Shown here: piece by piece, positions 9,326-20,100 of the stretch
Position numbering within the stretch: the stretch's first letter is position 1
Layout of the letters: every line of letters begins with the position of its first letter
Source of the DNA: Zygophlyctis sp. KS116
Lineage: Eukaryota > Chytridiomycota
NCBI GenBank assembly: GCA_054661495.1
Contig: BAAFSQ010000178.1
Location: 1-20,428 of the forward strand
DNA: 20,428 bases
Direction of reading: 5' to 3'
The notes under the pieces: generated by a model
Databases searched by the model: none
What the model was told of the DNA's origin: nothing
The model's input: only the letters and a program-made list of their open reading frames with translations
Position numbers and translations under genes: made by a program

Positions 9326-10021
9326 ATGATTTTAATGAATGAATTACAGTTTCTATCCAGCGCATGCAGTATGCTTAAAGTCCCAAACACTGTTTTATGT
9401 ACATCGCAATATTATTTCCACTTGTGCCATGAAAGTATTGGGGAATTTGACCAATTTGTACTCTATAATATTTGAAAATAGGTTTTGATGGCTGCGATTC
9501 TGAATTTATCAATGAAACAAAATGAAATTCAGAGGAAATTTAGGGATATATTGAATGTGTGCTATCAGATAAGCAATCGGAAACTCTTAAAAATTGATCA
9601 AGGATTCTGGAACTTTAAATCTCTGATAATTCAAGCTGAATTCTTGATTTTAAAATCTCTAAATTTTGATACAAATGTTGCTCTACCGCATAATTACTGC
9701 ATTGTTATACTCTATGAACTTGAAAAGGATTTGGTAAACTCTGATAAATGCACCATGGTTGAATTTCAAAGGATTTGTCAGGCGAGTTTAACAATTGTCA
9801 CTAAAATGTTTAATGATAGGATGGTTATTCCAAAAGATCATGATTGGAATAGTAAAAAGGATCATTCATGGAGCCTAGCAATTGCTTCTGTGTTTTTGGC
9901 TACAAAAGTATTGCATATAAAGTACAAGACTTTGGACAAATTTGTAAAGGATTGGGGGAGCTCAAAAGATATTGTAGAGGAAATTTTAGAAAAGGAAATC
10001 TTATTGCTACAGAATCTTTAA
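9326..10021 (+). CDS. CCNQ: Cyclin Q (CCNQ/FAM58)-like cyclin
   Basis: Exons 9326-9457 and 9482-10021 (intron 24 nt, among the shortest here) give 223 residues; the ATG at 9335 is an alternative start. The first exon covers the N-terminal cyclin helices ([19 protein letters not shown]). The second begins [15 protein letters not shown], the place of the usual xLA(S/G)KxEE helix, and continues [13 protein letters not shown] and [22 protein letters not shown], then [14 protein letters not shown]. That order and the FW-x-x-(R/K)-x-x-I-x-Q-x-E-x-x-(I/L)-L segment match cyclin Q/FAM58 better than cyclins K, L or T. The C-terminal box has [14 protein letters not shown]. Cyclin Q activates CDK10 in animals; the partner kinase here is unknown. 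The stop codon overlaps that of ATP-citrate lyase on the other strand. Confidence 0.72.
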
Positions 10022-13000
10022 GCAAATCCTTTTTCAAGAACTAAATCACCTTCTGCAAGGGTTCTTCCCGAGGTGTCAGATGTTTGTTCTGGGATCATAT
10101 AGGAGATATCGTCCCAAGGATGACGATAAAGACCTTGTTTTAATCGCTTTTGGTCTAAATAGTGACCTATGAATCCAACAGATCTTCCCAAAACAAATAA
10201 ACCATTTAGAGTGCCAATTTGTATATATTCTTCAGCTTCTTGTCGTGAAAATGCACCACAACCACGTAGTAAGTCTACAAAAGCTGCACCGACAACACCA
10301 TCAACATTGAGAATCAGATTTTCTTTTTTGGTAGTGGTAATCTTTTCTACTTCAACAGCATACTTTACAATTTCTGAAGATGGGAAATTCTCGAAAACAA
10401 ATTCCTTGACTATTTGAACTCTAAAATCAGGATTGGTTCTAGATTTGATTTTATGACCAATTCCTAAAATTAATTGGTGCTTTTTTCTCATATCATCTAC
10501 ATATTCTTGAGGGCTAAGTCCCATGTCATACGCAGCAGAAAAAGATTGAGCAGCCCCATCCAAAGCACCACCAAAGCGATCTCCAATTGTAAGAAGCCCA
10601 GAAACTAGAGAACTGATCAAATCCTTACCAGCTCTAGCAGTGACTATGGTATTGTGAGCCCCGGATACTGCAGGACCGTGATCTGCTGTAAGCATTAATA
10701 CCATTTCTATGAATTTGGTTGCATATGATGGTAAGCGACGTTTAAACCATAGAAGTGCTAAAACTCCTCCGACTCCTATTTCCTCCTTGAAGACTTCAGA
10801 AATGGCCATCCCAGCATATAAGAGTTCTTGACCACGATCATCACAGATTGTTGAAATAAAGGAAGCTGGTTTTCTAATCAATCCTAGCTCTTGAGCCCAA
10901 GCGTAATCAATAGGGATTTTCGGAACTGGAGGTTCTGGATTTGGAACTATACTTCCCTTTATCACTAAACTCTGATATACCGATGCAAGTAGCGTCGGAA
11001 GAGATTCTAAAAATTAAATAAAAATTAAATCATACCGAAATTTTCTGGGACATGCACACCCGCTAGACGAAGTGCGTTGTTCTTGGCATCAGCAGTTTCG
11101 AGATCTGAATTAGCAAATGAACCAGCATGGCCGAATTGAACCTATTTCATTTATCATTATGATAATATACATCTGTGGTAAACATTTTCGCACAAGTACC
11201 AATGCACCAAGCTACAATGGGTTTTTTTATTTTACCCTCCTTGACAGCCTTAACTATTTCGTACTCCTCCACTCCACCAACTTCTCCTAGCAATACCATT
11301 ATTTTTGCATTTGGATCAGATTCATAGCGAAGCATATGATCGATAAATGTTGAGCCGGGATAACGGTCACCGCCGATTGCTACCCCTTCGTAAACACCAT
11401 TGGTGTTTCTAGATATGATATTATTCAATTCATTCGACATTCCACCAGATTTTGATACATAAGCAACAGATCCTGGTCTGTATAGTTTAGAAGAAACAAT
11501 ATTATCCATCATTCCGCCAGTATTTCCGATCTTGAAACATCCAGCTTTAATGCCACCTAAGTTCAATTTATTGAAATATACCGACTGTAGCGGGCCCAAT
11601 TATAAGCACGTTTTTCTTTTTCGCATCCCATAGCAACTGTCGTGCCCTTTTTTCTGGAACACCTTCCGCAATAATTGCAATCGTTTTAATTTGTTTGAAT
11701 TCAAGAAGTTCTTTCGTACTTTCGAAGACACTAATATATTAATCAAATCTCTTACCTTCTGAAAGAAGCAAAATTCACCACAACATTAACGTTTGGAAAT
11801 CTTTCGACAGCTTCAGCTATTGATGTGTAAACCGGAATCAACGTCTCTTTAGTTCCCCAATAAAATTTCTGCACATGATGTCCCCCAAATGGATAAATCA
11901 TACATGCTACAGATGGCTTTTCGCGATTACACATAAAATCAAAATCAAGCATTCCCTGGACTGCTTTTGGTTGCATCCCATATATAAAAGCTTGAGTTTC
12001 AATTGAAAATGTAGAACATGCAGATCGATCTGCCATTTTGGAACCAGAGGTCACCGAAGAGCTTGTACGATCCATTGATCTACTATTGACATTATTCATT
12101 AATAAATTGTCATTTGCAGATGTGGAAGCAGATGTAGAACCTGTCGAGGTTTTATCATAGTCCTCATATTTGCCATATAATGCCAAAGGAACTATACCGG
12201 TGACATGCATTTCTGGCCCAAAGACTTGTATGCTTACTCCCAAAGTATCGCCAAGATTTCTCATCAGTCGAAGCCCCTCTTGGAAATTGGGACCAGCTCT
12301 TCTGACGTATATTTTCACATTGTGGTTTTGTAAACTCTGTTGGCGTTCTTTTAAAGCACGAATGATTCCTATTTTCAATCTACAACTAAAATACCTTTAA
12401 AAGTTGCAGCTACATTTGTAAAGTTTGCTATTCCTCCGCCAATAAACAAGAATTTTCCTTCTGGGTGTGGTTCGCCTCTAGTCATAAGATCTAGAATTGT
12501 TTTTGCGTATTCATAACTATTACTTAATTTTTAAAAACTATTACGTCTGCGTTTCTGAAGGAGCACCAGAATATTCACCATAATTTGCCAATTCATGAGA
12601 GTAACCATGAGCAGCAATTGCATCCGAGTAAACAACAGACGCCCCACCACCAGCAACCATAGTCCAAATTCTTCCTTTTGGATTTAAAACAGTAAGTTTT
12701 AGAGAAGCACCAGTTTTACCGTCAATTTCAGCTATATATGCCTCTTCCTTTGTTAACTCCCTTCCAAAAGGAGCAGGAAATTCCATTGGCGGACCCCAGT
12801 TTGGACTTTGAGATCCAGGATAAGCACCTACTCTAGCCAGAGCCCATTTCTTCCCACATTCAAACTCTGCAGTCTGATCCAACTTTGCCGCCAAATCTAA
12901 ATAATTGAATTGAACGTTTCCATGTAAATCTTTCGTCACTACCAAAGGATTAATTTCAAGATAGGTAAACTGAAGATCTGTATAAACTGCGTACAATCTA

Positions 13001-13620
13001 CTGATAAATGCAGCCAAATCATTTTTTTCAAGAGTAGGAACGTCCTTTAGTAATTGAATAAAATCTTGTTTTGATGGCATATCTCCATCTACTGGCATTA
13101 ATAATCTCGTAGCTTTTTCATCTACATCTCCAACATCTACTCCACCTTGATTAGTAAATAGTATTTCATCCCCATCACGTATAGACTGAATGCATACATA
13201 ATATTCTTCTGCATCTTTATGCGGTAAAAAAGGTTCAATAATAAAGGTATTCAGTAGCCCATTGGCTTTTTCTATTTGAATATTCTTTCCTGCTTTTGAA
13301 AGAATCCAATCGCAGACCTGTTTCCAGTCCAAGTTTATTCCCAACAATCCAGCCTTTCCCCGTCTCTTAATCAACTGATCCGGCTTACAAACAAGTCTTT
13401 CAGAATTCAACCAAGGATTCTCTTTGAGTACCTGATCAAGTCCTTGTTTCTTTTCCGCCTCTGAAGCATTTTTAGTAAACGTTACTGTTGCCATGCGCAC
13501 ATTGGCAAGAAACGAGAGATTATCGGACGGTGCAACTCCACCGACTGCTTCAGGAGATTTAGGAAGCCAATACGATAATAAGTGTTTGCCATCATATTCT
13601 CTAATTGGTTTCGCAGACAT
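10018..13620 (-). CDS. ACLY: ATP-citrate lyase, single-chain
   Basis: Seven exons, in order of transcription 13620-12545, 12516-12395, 12368-11756, 11730-11582, 11556-11171, 11141-11036 and 11006-10018, join to 1146 residues (animal ACLY about 1100). The six introns are 25-29 nt. The enzyme makes cytosolic acetyl-CoA and oxaloacetate from citrate, CoA and ATP. Visible parts are the ATP-grasp half ([44 protein letters not shown]), the CoA-ligase half ([34 protein letters not shown]), the phosphohistidine in QFGHAGS (His787, just after a splice) and the citrate-synthase-like domain ([45 protein letters not shown]). A Ser/Thr/Asn-rich insert (about 455-515) occupies the known regulatory linker. 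Both halves are on one chain, unlike the two-gene form of ascomycetes. It is not in a cluster with other lipid genes. Confidence 0.96.
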
Positions 13621-13648
13621 TTCAGAATCTTAGGCTTTGGTCAAACTC
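13621..13648. promoter_or_regulatory. 28-base divergent gap between ACLY and phytochrome 1
   Basis: Start codons of ATP-citrate lyase (-) and phytochrome 1 (+) lie 28 bases apart. An in-frame TAG at 13631-13633 upstream of 13649 and the paralog alignment, which begins at the ATG, support this phytochrome start. Promoter elements must therefore overlap the opposite gene's 5' coding region, or an upstream non-coding exon lies within it. Confidence 0.45.
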
Positions 13649-16600
13649 ATGTCTTTACCTGCCGATCGCATCTTTCCCATCCGATCAGTTTTACAGGGAT
13701 CATATGTGCCAGTATCCAATGAAGATGATGCAAACACTGCACAAGAAGAACTTCTTGTTTGGTCAAACGGTAGATTTGTTAATTGTGATGAGGAGCCAAT
13801 ACATATCCCTGGTTCTATTCAGAGTTATGGTGCATTAGTAGCAATTGATGAGGAATCTTGGATAGTCAGGCAAGTTTCTGAAAACTCTGCTGATGTCATT
13901 GGAATTACGCCAAATCAACTCTTGAAGAGCCAATCGCTAAAAGAGTTTCTGACCAAAGACTCTATTTTGGCATTGGAAAATAATATAAAGTCTCTAAGTC
14001 ATTTTCCACAAGATTCAGGGCCTGATATATTTATGATTCAATTTACTAATAATTATGGCCAAAATGACTTAAATTGTGCGCTACATAGATTCAAGGAAAA
14101 TTCAGGGATGTTGATTTTAGAGTTTGAAATGGTAGAGGAAGAGAGGCCACAATATGTATACTCTGATCATGATAATGATGATCTTGATCAAGAAGATAAA
14201 CAAAGGTATGATCAGTTGCGACTGGCTTTTGATAATTTTATTCGACAAGATGGGTTTGTAAGTTTTATTTTAGCTAATTTTAGAGGTCTCAAATGCCAGT
14301 TTTACAAATAATGGATAAATTAGAATCGTATTTAGCAACTAAAGATACAATTCAAAAACTTTCAGAGGCTGTAGTTAAAGTAATAAGGCAAATAATTGTA
14401 TTTGATCGTGTTGTCGTGTATCAATTTGATGATGAATGGAATGGGGAATGTATAGCAGAGAGTTTAAATCCCTTTTATAAAGATTTACAATCTCTTTTAG
14501 GTTTACATTTTCCTGCTGGCGATATACCAGCTCAGGCTAGACATTTGTATACTCAAAATAAGGTAAGTTTGGCCTAAATAATTCAAGATTCGATATTTGT
14601 ATTCTAGACAAGCTGTAAATTCAAGAATTTTATGTAGATCTTCAACAGATTTGGCAAAGCCTTTGGATTTGTCTTTTTCAGTTCTACGATCAATGTCACC
14701 TATCCATTTGGTATGTATTAGAAATTTAATTAATAGCAATATCTTTCAAATATGTGTGTTGAATCGTCTCTTTCTATTTCTATTTTATCAAATGGGAAAT
14801 TGTGGGGTCTTATTTGCTGCCATAGTGTGGCTCCTCTGAAAATTTCAATCTATACAAGAAAGTTTCTGACTGTTTTTAGTAAATTTTTATCGAAGGCAAT
14901 AGAGAGTCTCAACTTGAAAAAAAGGCTCAATTCTAGAAGCTTGATTACTGCTAAAGCTTCAAGTAATATTTCAGGATCTAATCTAGAAAATACTTCATAC
15001 TTGGCGTCAAACTCTGAAGACTTACTGCAGCTTTTGGCTTCTGGTGCGTTTAAAATTGTTAAAACAGATAGACTATGCCGTGATTTCAATTGACACAGAG
15101 GCTAAACTGATTGGTAATATTGATAACTCAGCGACGATAATCGGATTAGTTGATTTTTTACGAATGAAGGATCTCAAGGAAATATATGGCACTGAATGTT
15201 TATCCGAAGATATGCCTGATTTTACATTCTCGTCGCCTGATATTGCCGGTATATTATTCATCCCCCTATCCAAAAGTGGGAGTGATTTCATGGTATTCAT
15301 TAGGCGTGAACAAGTGGTAGACGTCCATTGGGCGGGAAAGTTTGATATTTCTAAAGATGAAACGCTTATGCCTCGGTCATCCTTTGCAAAATGGACTCAA
15401 AAAGTTAAAAAGCGTTCCAAGAATTGGACAGAAGAAGAAAAAGAAGTCGCGCTGGTTTTACAGCTCGTATATTGGAGATATATAGATATTTGGAGGCAGA
15501 GGGATGCTGCAGTCAAGAGCAATAAGCTGAAGAATCTTCTTTTGGCAAATGTTTCGCATGAAGGTAAATTGCACTGAATGTAATTATAGTTCGCACCCCA
15601 CTTAACGCCATCATCAATTATCTTGAAATAGCATTAGACTCAGAATTAGGTGAAACTGGTAGAGAAGCAGTTTCTATCGCCTTAGGTTCAAGTAAATCGT
15701 TGATATTTATCATAAATGATTTATTGGTATATGCCCAATTTTAATATTTAGGATTTAACTAGAATTGAAGCTGGGAAAATGTTATTTAGGGAAGAACCAT
15801 TCAATATCTCAAAAACTATTCGTGAAGCTGTGGAAATGTTTAGAGCGGATGCTGCCACAAAGAATCTCGATTTTAGCCTTGAAATAAGTGACGAAATGCC
15901 TAAAACCCTAATTGGAGACGCAAGCAAACTCAGGCAGGTATGTGTTTGTTCTCTTGATAATTCTTAGATTATTTTGAACTTGTGCTGCAATTCTTTAAAG
16001 TTTACCACCAGCGGGTTTGTCAAAGTTATTTGCAAAATAGAGGAAACCACTAAAGATATCGTTCGAGTTAATCTTCAAGTACTAGATACTGGGTACATTT
16101 TTCTTCCAATAATTGGATAGTATCGGTATTCCGCAGGATAAATTATCAGTTATATTTGAGGATTTTGAACAAGTTGAAAGTCCATTAAGTAAAACTATTA
16201 AAGGATCAGGCAAGCACTGTTCAATTTAATTGATAGGCCTTGGATTAGCTATAGTGGCACGTATTGTTCAAAATATGAATGGTCAACTGCATGTAGAAAG
16301 TGATCCAAATAAACTGACCAAGTTTTCCCTTGTATTATCATACAAAAGAAATATCCCAGAACTTTTTCAGAATTTACAAATTCAAAATTATCTTAAACGC
16401 AAAAATAGTGACGGTGGAACCAAAATGGATACTGCCCTTGAACCTCTTGCGGCCCAGAATAAAATCTATGAAAAATTAAGAATATTATATGCTGAAGTAT
16501 TTTTAATAATATTACTAATAAAAAAGGATGATTTAGTTAATCAAGCGATACTTAACAAGCGCCTAACGAAATTGGGATATGAAGTTACTTGTTGTGAAAA

Positions 16601-17015
16601 TGGAGTTGAATGTATCACACTATTCGCTAAAGATCATTCTGCTTTTGACATTATACTAATGGATGTTCAGATGCCACTCTGTAATGGGTTAGAAGCGACA
16701 AAAAGAATCCGGGAAATTGAAAACTCGACTGAAATTGGCGAGCTTCCACTCTCTCACATTTTGAATCGGTATAGGATCCCTATTTTAGCGACTTCTGCAT
16801 CTGTGTATGAGTCTGATGTAGTGAATTGCATTCAAGCGGGAATGGACGGATTCGTGAACAAACCCATAGATGTCTCTGTTTTGGATAGATTACTAAAATC
16901 TGCACTAGACCAGAAAGAAAAAGACAGATATCTTATGTCCGAAGTTGGTGTACGTCAAGATTTAGCATGGTTTGATGATCGAAAATTTCGTTCCGTGAGA
17001 TCTAAAACCTCATAG
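13649..17015 (+). CDS. Phytochrome hybrid histidine kinase, copy 1
   Basis: Eleven exons (13649-14257, 14284-14562, 14588-14710, 14737-15043, 15072-15563, 15590-15726, 15752-15937, 15968-16092, 16121-16209, 16237-16496, 16527-17015) give 1031 residues; ten introns of 25-30 nt, one of them GC-AG. The order is PAS (Cys46 in NCDEEPIHIPGSIQ, the biliverdin ligand position of bacterial and fungal phytochromes), GAF (PAGDIP with Asp283; SPIHLQYLSNM and WGLICCH with the chromophore-pocket histidines) and PHY with tongue residues HWAG and MPRSSF. HisKA (His602 in NVSHEVRTPLN), HATPase (NSLKF, DTGIGIP, FEDFEQ, GSGLGLAI) and receiver (DD at 870-871, phospho-acceptor Asp915 in LMDVQMP, NKP) follow. All key residues are present, so it should be a red/far-red light sensor kinase. 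No membrane segment. Confidence 0.93.
13673..14004 (+). repeat. 332-base identical block shared with copy 2 (17147-17478)
   Basis: By eye, 332 consecutive bases of the phytochrome PAS region are identical in the two tandem genes, including third codon positions. Two differences lie just before the block and two just after, and then the proteins fall to roughly one third identity. This is best read as a recent gene-conversion tract. Confidence 0.9.
16210..16236 (+). other. GC-AG intron in phytochrome 1
   Basis: This 27-nt intron begins GCAAG and ends GATAG. It interrupts the HATPase G2 box, and only its removal gives GSG-LGLAI. The paralog has a GTGAGT...CAG intron at the same codon and phase (19729-19756). 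It is the only non-GT donor among 44 inferred introns. Confidence 0.85.
16497..16526 (+). other. In-frame 30-nt intron before the receiver domain
   Basis: This intron begins GTATTT, has an ACTAAT branch-like site and ends AAAAAG. It is 3n long and free of stops, so retention would insert ten hydrophobic residues (VFLIILLIKK) between YAE and the DD of the receiver acidic pocket. Copy 2 has a 32-nt intron with stops at the same place, which supports splicing here. Confidence 0.75.
16556..16788 (+). repeat. Receiver-domain block nearly identical to 20196-20428
   Basis: About 233 bases of the receiver domain differ at only about five positions between the two genes, and the match runs to the window edge. 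The preceding linkers are unrelated in sequence and length, so this looks like a second conversion tract. Confidence 0.85.
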
Positions 17016-17122
17016 ATTAAGTGATTACATAATAATAATAGATCTTTAATGTATGCAAGACATCATCCAGCTCATTTTAGGTAGTCCGAATAAAATTTTA
17101 GTGTTAGGAACTGCTAATTGCC
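17016..17122. promoter_or_regulatory. Intergenic between tandem phytochromes
   Basis: These 107 AT-rich bases hold the 3' end of copy 1 and the promoter of copy 2. The sequence is unlike the region upstream of copy 1, and similarity between the copies begins at about the ATG. No factor site or terminator is recognised. Confidence 0.4.
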
Positions 17123-20100
17123 ATGTCTTTACCTGCCGATCGTATATTTCCCATCCGATCAGTTTTACAGGGATCATATGTGCCAGTATCCAATGAAGAT
17201 GATGCAAACACTGCACAAGAAGAACTTCTTGTTTGGTCAAACGGTAGATTTGTTAATTGTGATGAGGAGCCAATACATATCCCTGGTTCTATTCAGAGTT
17301 ATGGTGCATTAGTAGCAATTGATGAGGAATCTTGGATAGTCAGGCAAGTTTCTGAAAACTCTGCTGATGTCATTGGAATTACGCCAAATCAACTCTTGAA
17401 GAGCCAATCGCTAAAAGAGTTTCTGACCAAAGACTCTATTTTGGCATTGGAAAATAATATAAAGTCTCTAAGTCATTTCCCAGAAGATTCAGGGCCTGAT
17501 ATTTTTAGAATTTTTATGTTGAATGATAAAGATTCTGCCCCTCTTTACTGTGCTCTTCACCGCAATGAAGAGAATGAAAAATTACTCGTCTTGGAATTTG
17601 TGCGGGAAGATAATACTGGATTACAACCGATTTATGCTCCTTCTAAAATAGATTTGAAAGAAGATTTACATCCAAAAGCAAAGCGAAGACATGATGAGCT
17701 AAGTGCTGCACTGGATAAGTTTACGTCTGAACATAATTTTGTAAGAATATTTGTACTAAATAAAGGACTCCATGATGACTGCTTTTCACATTATGGATAA
17801 AATGGAATCTTATCTGAGCACGAAAACTAATATACAATCTCTCTCAGAAGAAGTAGCACGGGTTGTGCGTCAAATTATTGTGTTTGATCGTGTGGTAGTG
17901 TATCAATTTGACGAGGAATGGAATGGTGAATGTATAGCAGAGAGTTTGAATCCATTGATAGAAGATCTTCAGCCATTTTATGGTTTGCATTTTCCTGCAA
18001 GTGATATTCCACCACAAGCGAGAAAGCTATATGCTAGAAATAAGGTATTTCATATCTTCTTAAGAAATAGATACGCTTCTTGTATTCTAGGCAACAGAAA
18101 ACGTCAAGATTGTTATGTCGCTCGCCTAGTGATTTAAAGCACCCGCTGGATTTATCATTTTCCGTTTTGCGATCCATGTCACCTATTCACTTGGTAATTA
18201 TTAATTTATTATTTATTAACATTACAGAAATATCTCAGCAATATGTCAGTAGAATCATCTCTTTCGATTTCTTTAATGTCTGGAGGAAAACTGTGGGGTC
18301 TCATAGCTTGCCATAATAACTCACCCACAAAAGTGTCATTGTTTATTCAGAGGTTTTGTGCAATGATGAGTAAATTTGTATCAAAACTTGTAGAAGGATT
18401 GAGCTACGAGAAAAGGATTTTTAGTCGCTCGTTTATAACTGAAAAGGCGACTGATAGCATTTCAGTTGGTAAACATGTGAATGGTTATATAGTCGCCAAG
18501 TCTGAAGATCTTTTGAAATTGTTTAAATCTGGTAATTCATCCTGAACTGACATTTTTAAGATTATGCGGTAATTTCTATTGATACAGAGGCAAAAATTAT
18601 GGGAGAATGTAATGAATCCAACATTTTAGTTGCTTTTGTTGATTTCCTTCGCTTAAAACAGCTCAAAGATGTTACCTCTTCTGACTTCATATCTAATTTT
18701 TTTCCCGAATTCCCGTATCAGTCAAATGGGATAGCAGGATTTTTATGTATCCCTCTCTCGAAAAATGGACAAGATTTTATTTGCTTTATCAGAAGAGAGC
18801 AAGTGAAGGTATGTTTTTATTGTCTCAAATCTAGAATGTATATTGGGGCGGAAATCCTAACAAATCAGATGATCCAAAAGATAAATTAGTTCCTCGTGCA
18901 TCTTTTTCTAAATGGATTCAGGTTGTCCAAAAGCGCTCAATTGTTTGGACAAGGGATGACCTTGAAGTTGCTGCTATCGTTCAATTAGTTTATTGGAGAT
19001 ACATAGATATTTGGAGGCAGAGGGATGCTGCAGTCAAGAGCAATAAGCTGAAGAATCTTTTGCTTGCAAACGTCTCGCACGAAGGTAGATTACACTGATG
19101 TTATTATAGTTCGCACCCCACTTAACGCCATAATCAATTATCTTGAAATAGCATTAGAATCAGATTTGAATGAATCTGCTAGAGAGGCGATAAGTGTGGC
19201 TTTAGGATCAAGTAAATCGTTGATCTTTATCATCAATGATCTATTGGTATATGCCCAATTTTCATATTTAGGATTTAACTAGAATTGAAGCTGGGAAAAT
19301 GCTATTCAGGGAAGAGCCATTTAATATTATCCAAACGATTAAGGAAGCTGTCGAAATGTTTAGAGCAGATGCTGCAAGAAAAAAAATTGATTTTGTTTTT
19401 CGAATAAGTGATGATTTACCGGAAACTGTGGTAGGAGATTGTACTAAACTGAGACAGGTATTTATTAATTTTGTTTAACCGAAAGATAATCTTAAACTTG
19501 TGTGGAAACTCTTTAAAATTCACTTCAGAAGGTTACGTAAAAGTATTCTGTAACGTTGAAGAGCTGACCAAGGAATATGTCAAAGTCAACATTATAGTGA
19601 TGGATTCGGGGTACTACGATTTAATTATTGATTTTATAGAATTGGGATCCCAAAGGAAAAGTTATCCGTTATTTTTGAAGATTTTGAACAGGTTGAAAGT
19701 TCTTTGAGCAAAAAAGTTCAAGGTGCAGGTGAGTGAATCAATGTTTAAAAGTACAGGCCTTGGATTAGCTATTGTAGCCCGTATCATCCATAATATGAAT
19801 GGGAAGCTCCAAGTTGAAAGCAATATTGATCAAGGAACTAAATTCTCCCTTCACTTAAAATTCCCATTGTTAATGCCAGATGGGACTCAAGATAAAACAC
19901 TATCAGAGGATCGTACTACTTTAGTAAGAAATAAGATAGAAGATGAATTAGACCTGGGTATAGCGCCTATAACTGTACTTGGCAATACGACTACGTATAT
20001 TTCTCCAATTGAAACTTTGCAGAAAGATACAGAGAACATGGAAATAAAGGAAGTACCAAATACACATAAAAGAGATGTAAGTACTGTAAAGCAGGCGGAA

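Noticed and set aside
13637-17015. Reading the phytochrome frames as a string of short separate genes or a broken gene
   Set aside because: Every interruption is removed by a 25-30 nt intron that restores phase and family motifs, and the paralog has introns at the same positions.
17046-17312. Small frames on both strands at the start of phytochrome 2
   Set aside because: They are shadows of the coding sequence; one recurs in copy 1 only because the DNA block is duplicated.
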